A DNA stretch of 19,347 nucleotides from CABRXV01 sp900754955 (lineage in GTDB: Bacteria > Actinomycetota > Coriobacteriia > Coriobacteriales > Eggerthellaceae): positions 1 to 19,347 of the forward strand of contig CABRXV010000038.1 in the NCBI GenBank assembly GCA_902475005.1. The letters are read 5' to 3'. Positions within the stretch are counted from its first letter, which is position 1, and every line of letters starts with the position of its first letter. Shown here in pieces: positions 1-6,304 of this stretch. The translations under genes and the position numbers were made by a program. The notes beneath the pieces were generated by a model, which made no database searches, was not told where the DNA came from, and worked only from the letters and a program-made list of their open reading frames with translations.

Positions 1-229
1 GCGCGGCGAGCTCCCCGCCGCCTACAGCGGCGCCCTCGCGCGCAGGCTGGGAAGATGCGGCGCTCGACGCCGCCTCCACCGAGCCCGACGCGCTCGCGTA
101 CTGTGCCCACGCAACCGTCGAGGTGAACGCGAGGCAAACTGACAGCACCGCCGCCGCGAGGGCCCTTCCCCTCTTCCGCATCGCCTTCTTCCGCACCTTC
201 CGCGCCGCCGTGCCCTTCTCCGCTGCCAT
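1..229 (-). CDS. Exported protein of unknown function, N-terminal fragment (runs off left edge)
   Basis: Reading the minus strand from the ATG at 229 gives 76 codons without a stop before the window ends, so only the N-terminus is visible. The start is supported by GAAAGGA about seven bases upstream. Residues 1-22 are strongly basic (KVRKKAMRKRGR) and are followed by a hydrophobic core of about 19 residues (LAAAVLSVCLAFTSTVAWA). This is a textbook Sec signal peptide with a predicted signal peptidase I site after AWA (residue 42). There is no lipobox. After cleavage the chain is rich in Ala, Ser and Gly, as in a flexible linker of a wall-associated or secreted protein. The mature domain lies outside the window, so no function can be given. 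The gene diverges from the PAS regulator at 618. Confidence 0.72.
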   Translation of the reverse strand, partial: MAAEKGTAARKVRKKAMRKRGRALAAAVLSVCLAFTSTVAWAQYASASGSVEAASSAASSQPAREGAAVGGGELAA

Positions 230-356
230 AGCCGTCCTTTCGATCAATACACGCATGCGCCCGCGGGCGTTCGCCGCCCTGCGCGCCTGCCGTTGTCCAA
301 CGTTCGGTAAGGAGCAACCCTAGAGCAGCGGCAGTGCCCCAGCCGTTCCCCCGACT

Positions 357-383
357 GCGCCCGCTGCGGGGCGGAGCGGGCGC
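357..383. repeat. Perfect 9-bp inverted repeat
   Basis: GCGCCCGCT (357-365) and AGCGGGCGC (375-383) are exact reverse complements separated by nine bases. No T-tract follows on either strand, so this does not look like an intrinsic terminator. It could be a protein-binding site or a transcript hairpin in the divergent spacer, but in such GC-rich sequence a chance origin is not excluded. Confidence 0.45.
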
Positions 384-522
384 AACGGGCCGTTTTGCGA
401 CTTTTTCAGCATCATTTCGTTGCACACACGGAGAAGCTGAGAGGAAAAACAAGCCGCAATCTGCGAAAACGCGCACCGTGCACCGGCGGTCACGAAACGG
501 GAACGCGACGCGAACGATGCCG

Positions 523-531
523 TGCTATACT
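523..531 (+). promoter_or_regulatory. Extended -10 promoter candidate for the PAS regulator
   Basis: TGC followed by TATACT (526-531) matches an extended -10 element and stands out in GC-rich surroundings. No good -35 hexamer lies 16-18 bases upstream, as expected when an extended -10 is used. Transcription would start near 538, giving a leader of about 80 bases before the ATG at 618. Confidence 0.45.
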
Positions 532-617
532 CATCCGCTTAATTCGGCCCCTTCGGAAGGCCGATCGGCGGCCGCGGATTCCCGAGGCGCCGAAATCACG
601 CGAATCAGGTGAAACGC

Positions 618-2726
618 ATGCAGAAACAGCAGAACCACGACTGTCAGAGCCAGCCGCCCCTGTCCCGGCAGACCGACGCCGCATCGGGCGCCGTCGCGCC
701 CGCGCACTCCGCGGGCGGCTTCCCCGACGGCCTGGAGAGCAACGTGGGCGGCATCAGACGCTGCCGCCTGGACGGCCCCGCCGCGCTCGAGTACATGAGC
801 CGGGGCCTGACCGACGTCACCGGCTACACGGCCGACGACATGAGCGACCTGTTCGACGACGAGTTCGCGCGCATCGTCTACCCCGACGACCGCGACGCCT
901 ACCGCGCCTTCACGGAGCGGCTTGCGCACGACGAGCTTGTCGAGCTGCTCGACTATCGCATCGTGCGCAAAGACGGCAGCGTCGTCTGGGTGCGGGACAC
1001 CATGTTCTCCCAGCGCGCCGAGGATGGCTCCATGATGGGCTACTCGCTGCTCGTGGACGCCTCGCTCGCCCACCCCGCAGCACCCGACGGCGAAGACGGT
1101 GACGCGGTGCCCGTGGGAGTGATCTGCTTTCGCCAGAGCGACCTGCGCGTCGTGCGCACCAACGAGCACATCTGGACGATGCTCGGCGTCGACGAGCACG
1201 ACAGCGCCACGAGAGGCGCCATCATCGACAACGCCGAGCGGCTCGTGCCGCTCATCGACCAGCACGAGTTCACCGAAACGCTCAAGAAGGCAGCCGTCGA
1301 CAGCCCGCCCGTCGAGCTCGACGCGCGCCTCTGGCACGTCAACGGCTACCTCGTCGAGGTGACCGGATGGCTCTCCCTCGCGCTGCACGACGGCGAGCCG
1401 CTCTACCAGCTCGCCGTCGTCGACGTCACGCGCCGCCGCTCGCGCGAGCGCGCAGGCCGCCGACGCCTGCGGGCGCGCTACCTCGAAACCATCTACGACG
1501 TGGTGTTCCTCCTTGAGACGAGCGAGGGCCATGCGCTGTGCCTGCAGTACTGCGGAAACGAGCTGTTCTCCGGCACGCACGAACTGCGCATCATCCTGGC
1601 GGATGCCGTCGACTACCTCGTGACGAACCTTGCAGCGCCCGAGAGCCAAGGCGAGCTGCGGAAGTTCCTCGAGCCGCTCGTGGCCCCGGCAAGTGGCGAG
1701 CGCCCGGCGGGAAGAGCCCACCGACGCTTCGTCTTCACCGCGCGCGAATCGCAGGAGGGGCTTTCCCGCAACCGCGAGGCCGTCGTCATCGACGCCGAGA
1801 GCGGCGGCCTCTTCTTCTGCTCCCGCCTCATCGAGGGGGCAGACGCACCCAGCGGAGGCGGTCGCGCTGCGCACGCCGCCTCGTTCGAGGACGAGGGCAT
1901 CGTCGTCACCGTGAGCCTTCCCGACGGGAAGCGGCGCATCGCCTACGCCAATGCCGCGGCGCGCGCCCTGTTCAGGCTCGACGAGGAACGCGCTGCGCGC
2001 ATCGACGGCAGGGAGCTCATCGCGCGCTCGTCGTTCCCCATCGGGATCGTCAAGCAGCTCGAGCGAGACGGAACCGCCGATGCACGCGATGCGCACACGG
2101 GCATGCCCTACCGGTTCCACCTCGATTTCGACCCGAAGCTCTCCGCGCTCAGAGTTCTCCGCGTCTATCCGCTTGAAGCCGATCCTGCTGATGCGCGCGC
2201 GAAAGCAACGCACGCGCACGGCGGCGACGGCATCGCCTCCGCCTTGGAACGCACATGCGACGCGCAGGAGCCCGCTCCGCTCACGGATGCGGGCAAGCGC
2301 GTCGCCATCAGGACGTTCGGCTACTTCGACGTGTTCGTCGACGGTCAGCCGATCCCCTTCCGCAGCGAGAAGGCGAAGGAGCTGCTGGCGCTGCTCGTCG
2401 ACCGTCGCGGCGGATTCGTCTCGTCGTCCGAGGCGATCTCGATCCTCTGGGAGGACGAGCCGATCACCAACCAGACGCGCACGCGCTACCGCAAGGTGGC
2501 GATGCGCCTCAAGGACGCGCTCGCCGACCACGGCATCTCCGACATCATGGAGACGGTCCGCGGCAAGCGGCGCATCGTACCCGAGAACGTGTCGTGCGAC
2601 CTGCTCGACTACCTCGCGAACGCGCCCGGGGCAGCAGCGCAGTTCCGCGGCTGCTACCTGCAGAACTACAGCTGGGGCGAGGTCACCCTGTCGGAGCTGC
2701 TGCGCACCATGCCGTTCCGCGCATAG
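618..2726 (+). CDS. Cytoplasmic PAS-domain regulator with C-terminal SARP/OmpR-like winged helix
   Basis: This 702-residue protein has no signal peptide or membrane segment. Residues about 43-147 form a PAS_3-type sensor, recognisable from the LTDVTGYTADD start and the YRIVRKDGSVVWVRD strand pair. Residues about 163-272 and 425-515 look like further, more divergent PAS-like modules. Residues about 563-660 match a winged-helix DNA-binding domain of the Trans_reg_C/SARP type: a short strand-rich lead (RTFGYFDVFVDG), then helices around EKAKELLALLVDRRGG and a basic wing. There is no receiver domain and no BTAD domain, so it is probably a one-component sensor and transcription factor. The ATG at 618 is chosen because AGGTG lies six bases upstream. 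An in-frame GTG at 609 would add MKR but has no Shine-Dalgarno sequence. The ligand and targets are unknown. Confidence 0.85.
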   Translation: MQKQQNHDCQSQPPLSRQTDAASGAVAPAHSAGGFPDGLESNVGGIRRCRLDGPAALEYMSRGLTDVTGYTADDMSDLFDDEFARIVYPDDRDAYRAFTERLAHDELVELLDYRIVRKDGSVVWVRDTMFSQRAEDGSMMGYSLLVDASLAHPAAPDGEDGDAVPVGVICFRQSDLRVVRTNEHIWTMLGVDEHDSATRGAIIDNAERLVPLIDQHEFTETLKKAAVDSPPVELDARLWHVNGYLVEVTGWLSLALHDGEPLYQLAVVDVTRRRSRERAGRRRLRARYLETIYDVVFLLETSEGHALCLQYCGNELFSGTHELRIILADAVDYLVTNLAAPESQGELRKFLEPLVAPASGERPAGRAHRRFVFTARESQEGLSRNREAVVIDAESGGLFFCSRLIEGADAPSGGGRAAHAASFEDEGIVVTVSLPDGKRRIAYANAAARALFRLDEERAARIDGRELIARSSFPIGIVKQLERDGTADARDAHTGMPYRFHLDFDPKLSALRVLRVYPLEADPADARAKATHAHGGDGIASALERTCDAQEPAPLTDAGKRVAIRTFGYFDVFVDGQPIPFRSEKAKELLALLVDRRGGFVSSSEAISILWEDEPITNQTRTRYRKVAMRLKDALADHGISDIMETVRGKRRIVPENVSCDLLDYLANAPGAAAQFRGCYLQNYSWGEVTLSELLRTMPFRA

Positions 2727-2741
2727 CGGCAGAGCTGCCGC
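2726..2741. terminator. Short hairpin between convergent genes, possible weak bidirectional terminator
   Basis: GCGGCA-GAGC-TGCCGC forms a six-bp GC-rich stem with a tetraloop (a 7-bp arm match if the loop is reduced). It sits exactly in the 18-base gap between the stop codons of the PAS regulator and the convergent repeat protein. Neither side carries a T-tract, so termination would need Rho or be inefficient. Confidence 0.3.
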
Positions 2742-2744
2742 GCG

Positions 2745-3557
2745 CTACCGGCTCTCGCGCTTGCGCTTGACCAGCTTGCCGCCGGCCTTCGCGGCCGCTA
2801 CCACGCCGCGTGCGGCCAACCCGGCGCCCGCCTTGGCGGCGCGCACCGCCGCATCCGCCACCACGGGAGCGGCTTCCTTCGCACGCTCGGCAACGACCGG
2901 AGCGGCCTTGGCTACCGCATCGGCCACCTCGGGCGCCTTCTGCCGCACCGCCTCCGCCGCGGCGGTCGCAACAACCGGAGCCTTCTCCGCCGCGACCTTC
3001 GCCGCCTGCGAGGCCTTGTCGGCCACCACCGGCGCGGCGGCGGCCACTGTACGCGCTGCACGGCCGGCAACCTCCGGCGCCTTCTGCGTCGCCGCCTGCA
3101 CGGCCTTGCTTGCAACCTCGGGCGCCTTCCGGGCAACCGACTGAGCGGCCTTCGACGCCTGCTCCTTGGCTACCGCGCCCAGCTTGTCGGCCGCCGCATC
3201 GAGCTTCTCCTCTACCGGCGTCGCCGCGCGGCCCGTGAAGTTCCGGTGCCCCTTGCTGGCCATCGCCGCGCCGCCCGCGATGAACGCCACGCCCGGCCCT
3301 GGCAGCACGCACAGCGGCACCCCGGCGGCAGCCAAGGCAACGCCGCCCGCCATCTGAGCGGCCCCCTTCGCCTTCTGGGCAGCGGTGACGCCTGACGCCG
3401 CGTTCGCTGCGCCCGCGCCCGCATCGTCGGCGGCCGCCTCCTCAACCTGCACGGGGGCAGCGAGCGCCGCATCCGCTGCGGCGGCATCGTCCACCGTCAC
3501 GTTGCGCGCGGGAATGCAGTTGCCGTCAAAGGAGTCGTTTCGGGAATCGTTCGTCAT
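2745..3557 (-). CDS. Ala/Lys-rich amphipathic repeat protein with PGPG hydrophobic hairpin
   Basis: This 270-residue protein is of unknown function. The ATG at 3557 is supported by AAAGG seven bases upstream. Residues 1-60 are acidic and Ala-rich, probably disordered. Residues about 68-100 form a Gly/Ala-rich hydrophobic stretch interrupted by PLCVLPGPGV, then SKGHRNF. This resembles the PGPGW family of putative membrane proteins, with Val in place of Trp; that is a resemblance only. Residues about 115-258 are long Ala/Lys/Glu helix with seven (K/A)AP(E/V)VA units whose prolines fall at 146, 161, 176, 194, 209, 220 and 231. The spacings are 15, 15, 18, 15, 11 and 11. The C-terminus is very basic (KLVKRKRESR). 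Such 11/15-residue periods are typical of surface-binding amphipathic helices, so a membrane- or DNA-associated scaffold is possible. Confidence 0.75.
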   Translation of the reverse strand: MTNDSRNDSFDGNCIPARNVTVDDAAAADAALAAPVQVEEAAADDAGAGAANAASGVTAAQKAKGAAQMAGGVALAAAGVPLCVLPGPGVAFIAGGAAMASKGHRNFTGRAATPVEEKLDAAADKLGAVAKEQASKAAQSVARKAPEVASKAVQAATQKAPEVAGRAARTVAAAAPVVADKASQAAKVAAEKAPVVATAAAEAVRQKAPEVADAVAKAAPVVAERAKEAAPVVADAAVRAAKAGAGLAARGVVAAAKAGGKLVKRKRESR

Positions 3558-3600
3558 CGCTGGACCTTTCGCGCGGGGACGCCCTCGTCAGAATGCCCTC

Positions 3601-3606
3601 ATTATA
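3601..3606 (-). promoter_or_regulatory. Consensus -10 element for the repeat protein
   Basis: On the minus strand this reads TATAAT, a perfect -10 box, 44 bases upstream of the ATG at 3557. No recognisable -35 hexamer is found at 16-18 bases. That position is occupied by the left arms of the inverted repeats at 3620-3660. Confidence 0.5.
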
Positions 3607-3619
3607 CCGAGAAAGCAGC

Positions 3620-3660
3620 GTACCCCGCCGCGCGGGGCACAGCCCGGCACGACGGGGTAC
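3620..3660. repeat. Nested inverted repeats upstream of the -10 box
   Basis: GTACCCCG (3620-3627) is exactly mirrored by CGGGGTAC (3653-3660). Inside this, CCCCGC (3623-3628) can instead pair with GCGGGG (3632-3637), so two alternative hairpins compete for the same arm. The element covers the -35 region of the repeat-protein promoter, which suits an operator. It also lies 60-100 bases downstream of the mscL stop and could shape the mscL transcript end, though no U-tract follows. Confidence 0.4.
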
Positions 3661-3720
3661 GGCAGAGCGCAGGCTCCGCGCGGCGAACGACGGAGCACAT
3701 GCGAATGAAAACGCGGGGCG

Positions 3721-4206
3721 TTACGCCTTCGGCGTGGGCGCGGCGGGAGCCTCGAACTCGCCGGCGCAGTGCGGGCAGCGCGTGGCGCCCTCCTTCACCT
3801 CTTCAAGGCAGAACGGGCACGCAGGCGGCACCATCTCCACCTCGACGACCTCGCCGTCCTTGCCCGTCACCTTCCCCACAAGGCCTTTCGCGAGACCCGT
3901 GCCGAGGTTCTGCGCCTGGTTGAACGCCTTCACGATGAAGAACACCACGAGCGCCACGATGAGAAAGTTGATGACGGCGCTGATGAACGCGCTGAAGTCG
4001 ATGCCGTTCTCGGTGCCGGGAACGGGAATGGTGAGGCCGGCCACCTCGGTGCCGCCGCCCGTCACCAGCTTGATGAGCGGATTGATGATGTCGTTCGTGA
4101 GCGACGTGACGATGGAGGTGAACGCACCGCCGATGATGACACCAACGGCCATATCCATCACGTTACCGCGGTTGATGAACTCTTTGAACTCGGAAACAAG
4201 GCTCAT
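3721..4206 (-). CDS. mscL: Large-conductance mechanosensitive channel MscL with C-terminal zinc ribbon
   Basis: The 161-residue product is a pressure-relief channel of the cytoplasmic membrane that opens under hypo-osmotic shock. The N-terminus (MSLVSEFKEFINRGNVMDMAVG) and TM1 (about 15-43) are classic MscL. A Gly/Thr/Pro-rich periplasmic loop follows, then TM2 at about 72-96. After the usual cytoplasmic helix, residues 130-147 carry CPFC and CPHC, a paired CxxC zinc-ribbon-like motif, then a Pro/Ala tail. Known MscL proteins of about 130-150 residues often end without this ribbon. The ATG at 4206 is preferred because AAAGGA lies eight bases upstream; an open frame continuing further upstream has no such support. 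It is transcribed divergently from the CPBP cassette. Confidence 0.95.
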   Translation of the reverse strand: MSLVSEFKEFINRGNVMDMAVGVIIGGAFTSIVTSLTNDIINPLIKLVTGGGTEVAGLTIPVPGTENGIDFSAFISAVINFLIVALVVFFIVKAFNQAQNLGTGLAKGLVGKVTGKDGEVVEVEMVPPACPFCLEEVKEGATRCPHCAGEFEAPAAPTPKA

Positions 4207-4568
4207 GCGTCTCGTCCTTTCTTGACGGAATGCGAAATGCTGCTGCGCGATCCCGAATGCAGACACCGGTCGCTGCGCGGCATACGGGAAAACGCCGCGG
4301 AACATGATACGCGCGCAACGACGCCGAAACGTGCCGCGTTCACCATGCGTGCCCAGCCTCAACGAAACGTCACGTCACCCAGCCGCGCGCCGAGAGTGCG
4401 CCGCTCTGGACGGCGTCCCAACGGCCGATGCGATCGGCTGCACGCGCGCATGTCGAATCGGTCGGTCGCCAGGTTGTTGCGGGAATGCTGCAAATGAAGA
4501 GAAGCGCTCACTGCGGCGCGCCCCGCGATCGCCTCACGTTTCCCCAGGAACTTTTGTTATAGCCGACC
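4207..4568. other. Gene-free part of the mscL/CPBP divergent spacer
   Basis: No credible coding sequence is present; the open frames here are Arg/Ser-rich and lack ribosome binding sites. A minus-strand TATCAT (4304-4309) is a weak candidate -10 for mscL, with no clear -35. GCCGAT-GCG-ATCGGC (4424-4438) is a small GC-rich palindrome. I see no RNA gene. The base composition turns AT-rich only from about 4545 onward, where the cassette promoter begins. Confidence 0.5.
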
Positions 4569-4597
4569 TATCACAAATCATCGTTCTGTGATATGAT
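4569..4597 (+). promoter_or_regulatory. Promoter with overlapping operator of the CPBP-GntR-DUF1648 cassette
   Basis: TATCACA (4569-4575) and TGTGATA (4587-4593) are perfect 7-bp inverted repeats with an 11-base spacer, about 18 bases centre to centre. That is a good geometry for a dimeric winged-helix repressor. The right half-site overlaps an extended -10 (TGA then TATGAT, 4589-4597), so a bound protein would block RNA polymerase. The obvious candidate ligand is the GntR-family protein encoded at 5757, implying autoregulation; that link is inferred. Confidence 0.6.
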
Positions 4598-4605
4598 CGG
4601 AGTGT

Positions 4606-4623
4606 TATAGAACATATAGAACA
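4606..4623 (+). repeat. Tandem 9-bp direct repeat in the cassette leader
   Basis: TATAGAACA occurs twice head to tail (4606-4614 and 4615-4623), directly before the AGGAGG ribosome binding site (4623-4628). It falls in the early transcribed leader and could be a second binding site for a regulator or simply AT-rich leader sequence. Confidence 0.55.
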
Positions 4624-4634
4624 GGAGGAACACC

Positions 4635-5660
4635 ATGGAGAACCGCACCGTCGCGAAGCCACGCCGCACCTGGTCACCGCTCGCCCGCGGCGCGGTCTAC
4701 GTCCTCGTTACGTTCGCTCTCACCTGGACGGTCGAGTTCGGCGTCATCTGGCCCGCCGCAACGAGCGGCTCTGGCCCGCTCTCGGGCTACGGCATGAGCG
4801 GCATGTCGGTGCTCACGTACGCGCTCATCGCCGGCATGATGCTCATGCCGACCGTCGGCATGCTGCTCACGCGACTCATCACGCGCGAGGGCATGCGCGA
4901 CGCCTGGGTGAAGCCCTTCGCGTTCCGCCGCACGTGGAAGTGGTGGATCGTCGCCTGGCTCGGCACCATCGCACTCGCCGCCGCGGGTGCCGCCATCTAC
5001 TTTGCCGTATTCCCCGGCGACTTCGATCCCTCCATGGGCGCCATGGTGTCCGTCACCCTGCAAGCCGTCCAAGCGCAGGGACTCCCCATCACCGAAGATC
5101 AGGTGCGCCTCGCGCTCTACAGCCAGCTTGCGGCGCTGTTCATCGTGCCCTTCGTCAACGTCGTCGCCGCATTCGGCGAGGAGTGGGGCTGGCGCGGGTA
5201 TCTCATGCCCAAGCTCATGGAGCGCTTTTCCGCGGTGCCGGCGCTGCTCATCATGGGCGTCATCTGGGGGCTGTGGCACCTGCCGCTCACCATGCTCGGG
5301 CACAACTACGGCACGGGCTACGCGGGCTACCCTGTCCTCGGCATCGCCGCCATGTGCTGGATGTGCTGCTGCGTCGGCACGTTCCTCTCGTGGCTGACGC
5401 TCAAGACCGGCACGTGCATCCCCGCCGCCATCGCCCACGGCTTCTTCAACGGCTGCGCGAGCGCGGGCGTGCTGTTCTCGGCGTCGGGCGGCAATGCGCT
5501 CGTCGGCCCCGCTGCCGTGGGCGTGCTCGGGAGCGTCGGGTTCGCCGTCGCAGCCGCTGCGATACTCGTCGCGCTGCACCGCCGTCAGCGCTCCGGCCTG
5601 CCCCTCTCGCCGCGCAACGCCTTCGCGAAGGCAGAGCCCGACCCGAACAGCAACCGCTGA
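4635..5660 (+). CDS. CPBP (CAAX-protease/Abi family) intramembrane metalloprotease
   Basis: This 341-residue polytopic membrane protein has the full CPBP motif set. EEWGWRGYL (E182, E183, R187) lies at the end of one helix, WGLWHLPLT (H215) in the next, and AHGFFN (H269, N272) further on. These residues form the metal-binding active site of the Rce1/CPBP fold, facing the membrane. Hydrophobic segments are visible at about 20-40, 58-80, 104-124, 160-180, 200-218, 232-258 and 290-314. Family members cleave prenylated or membrane peptides, and many sit beside bacteriocin genes and act in self-immunity; the substrate here is unknown. AGGAGG six bases before the ATG fixes the start. It is the first gene of a three-gene cluster with gntR (96 bases downstream) and a DUF1648 protein. 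Confidence 0.9.
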   Translation: MENRTVAKPRRTWSPLARGAVYVLVTFALTWTVEFGVIWPAATSGSGPLSGYGMSGMSVLTYALIAGMMLMPTVGMLLTRLITREGMRDAWVKPFAFRRTWKWWIVAWLGTIALAAAGAAIYFAVFPGDFDPSMGAMVSVTLQAVQAQGLPITEDQVRLALYSQLAALFIVPFVNVVAAFGEEWGWRGYLMPKLMERFSAVPALLIMGVIWGLWHLPLTMLGHNYGTGYAGYPVLGIAAMCWMCCCVGTFLSWLTLKTGTCIPAAIAHGFFNGCASAGVLFSASGGNALVGPAAVGVLGSVGFAVAAAAILVALHRRQRSGLPLSPRNAFAKAEPDPNSNR

Positions 5661-5677
5661 CGACGAACGGAGACAAG

Positions 5678-5704
5678 GTGACAAGCGACCCGTCCGCTTG
5701 CCAC
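5678..5704 (+). repeat. Intercistronic hairpin before gntR
   Basis: GTGACAAGCG (5678-5687) pairs with CGCTTGCCAC (5695-5704) across a seven-base loop, with one A-C mismatch in ten pairs. No U-tract follows. It lies in the 96-base gap between the protease and gntR, where it could set the relative level of the two messages by RNA processing, or be an internal operator. Confidence 0.45.
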
Positions 5705-5756
5705 CACCCGCAATCCGTTCCGCCCCGTTTCATCCTCCGACTGAAAGCGAGCATTC

Positions 5757-6302
5757 ATGATCCTGCGCATCGACCAAGCGTCGCCTGATCCCATCTACCA
5801 GCAGATACGCGACCAGATCGTCGCCGCCATCGCACGCGGCGAGCTGACGCCGGGCGATCGCCTGCCCGGCGTCCGCGCACTCGCAAGCGATCTGGGCGTA
5901 AACCTGCACACCGTCAACAAGGCCTACGCCGTTCTGCGCGACGAGGGCTATCTGCTCATGCGCGGCCGCGCCGGCGCCTGCATTGCCGACTTCCAGCAGA
6001 CCGCCACGCCCGAGCGCCTCGCAGCCAGCGCCGCGCGCCTCGCCGAACAGCTTTACCGCCTCGCGCTCGAGCACAGCGCGCAGGGCGGTACCGAGGAGCA
6101 GTTCGTGGAAGCGGCCCGGCGCGAAGCCGAGCGGGCCTTCGCCGACCCGGGCATCGCCGGCGCCACGCGCGACATGCGCGTGCTCGGGCTCGACGCCGCG
6201 GGCAACCGCCTCGTCCCGCGCAGCGCAGGCGAAAACGCGCCGTCGTCCGCAAGCGCCGGCGCACGCCCCGCATCAGCCGCCGGCCCCGAAAGGACGTGGT
6301 AA
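5757..6302 (+). CDS. GntR-family transcriptional regulator, YtrA subfamily
   Basis: This 181-residue protein has the characteristic GntR N-terminal winged helix. DPIYQQIRDQIVAAIARGEL (residues 11-30) forms the first helix, PGDRLPGVRALASDLGV (32-48) the second, and the recognition helix follows around NLHTVNKAYAVL (49-60). RDEGYLLMRGRAG forms the wing. The C-terminal part (about 80-130) is a short all-helical dimerisation segment as in YtrA-type regulators, not the large ligand domain of FadR or HutC types. It ends in a disordered Ala/Ser/Pro tail. YtrA-type members are usually local repressors of adjacent membrane-protein or ABC-transporter genes. The start has only a weak GAAAGCGAG upstream. 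Its stop is two bases before the next start, indicating translational coupling. Confidence 0.9.
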   Translation: MILRIDQASPDPIYQQIRDQIVAAIARGELTPGDRLPGVRALASDLGVNLHTVNKAYAVLRDEGYLLMRGRAGACIADFQQTATPERLAASAARLAEQLYRLALEHSAQGGTEEQFVEAARREAERAFADPGIAGATRDMRVLGLDAAGNRLVPRSAGENAPSSASAGARPASAAGPERTW

Positions 6303-6304
6303 CC

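Larger units (their letters stand above)
230..617. other. Divergent intergenic region between the exported protein and the PAS regulator
   Basis: No convincing gene is present in these 388 bases. Short open frames exist but lack ribosome binding sites and have the Arg/Pro/Ser-rich composition of out-of-frame high-GC sequence. The region holds a perfect 9-bp inverted repeat (357-383), a short CGTTG-TC-CAACG palindrome (291-302) and, near its right end, an extended -10 promoter candidate for the regulator (523-531). No clear promoter was found for the minus-strand exported protein. Confidence 0.6.

Noticed and set aside
334..612. Small plus-strand open frames upstream of the PAS regulator
   Set aside because: No ribosome binding sites and no resemblance to known peptides; they overlap the probable promoter.
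609..617. Upstream GTG start for the PAS regulator
   Set aside because: No Shine-Dalgarno sequence precedes it, whereas the ATG at 618 has AGGTG at good spacing.
531..2531. Long minus-strand open frame (666 residues) opposite the PAS regulator
   Set aside because: It mirrors a well-supported gene, has no ribosome binding site or recognisable domain, and reflects the high-GC codon bias that keeps antisense frames open.
4304..4591. Possible 95-residue plus-strand gene in the mscL/CPBP spacer
   Set aside because: No Shine-Dalgarno site, Arg/Pro/Ser-rich composition, and it overlaps the cassette promoter and operator.
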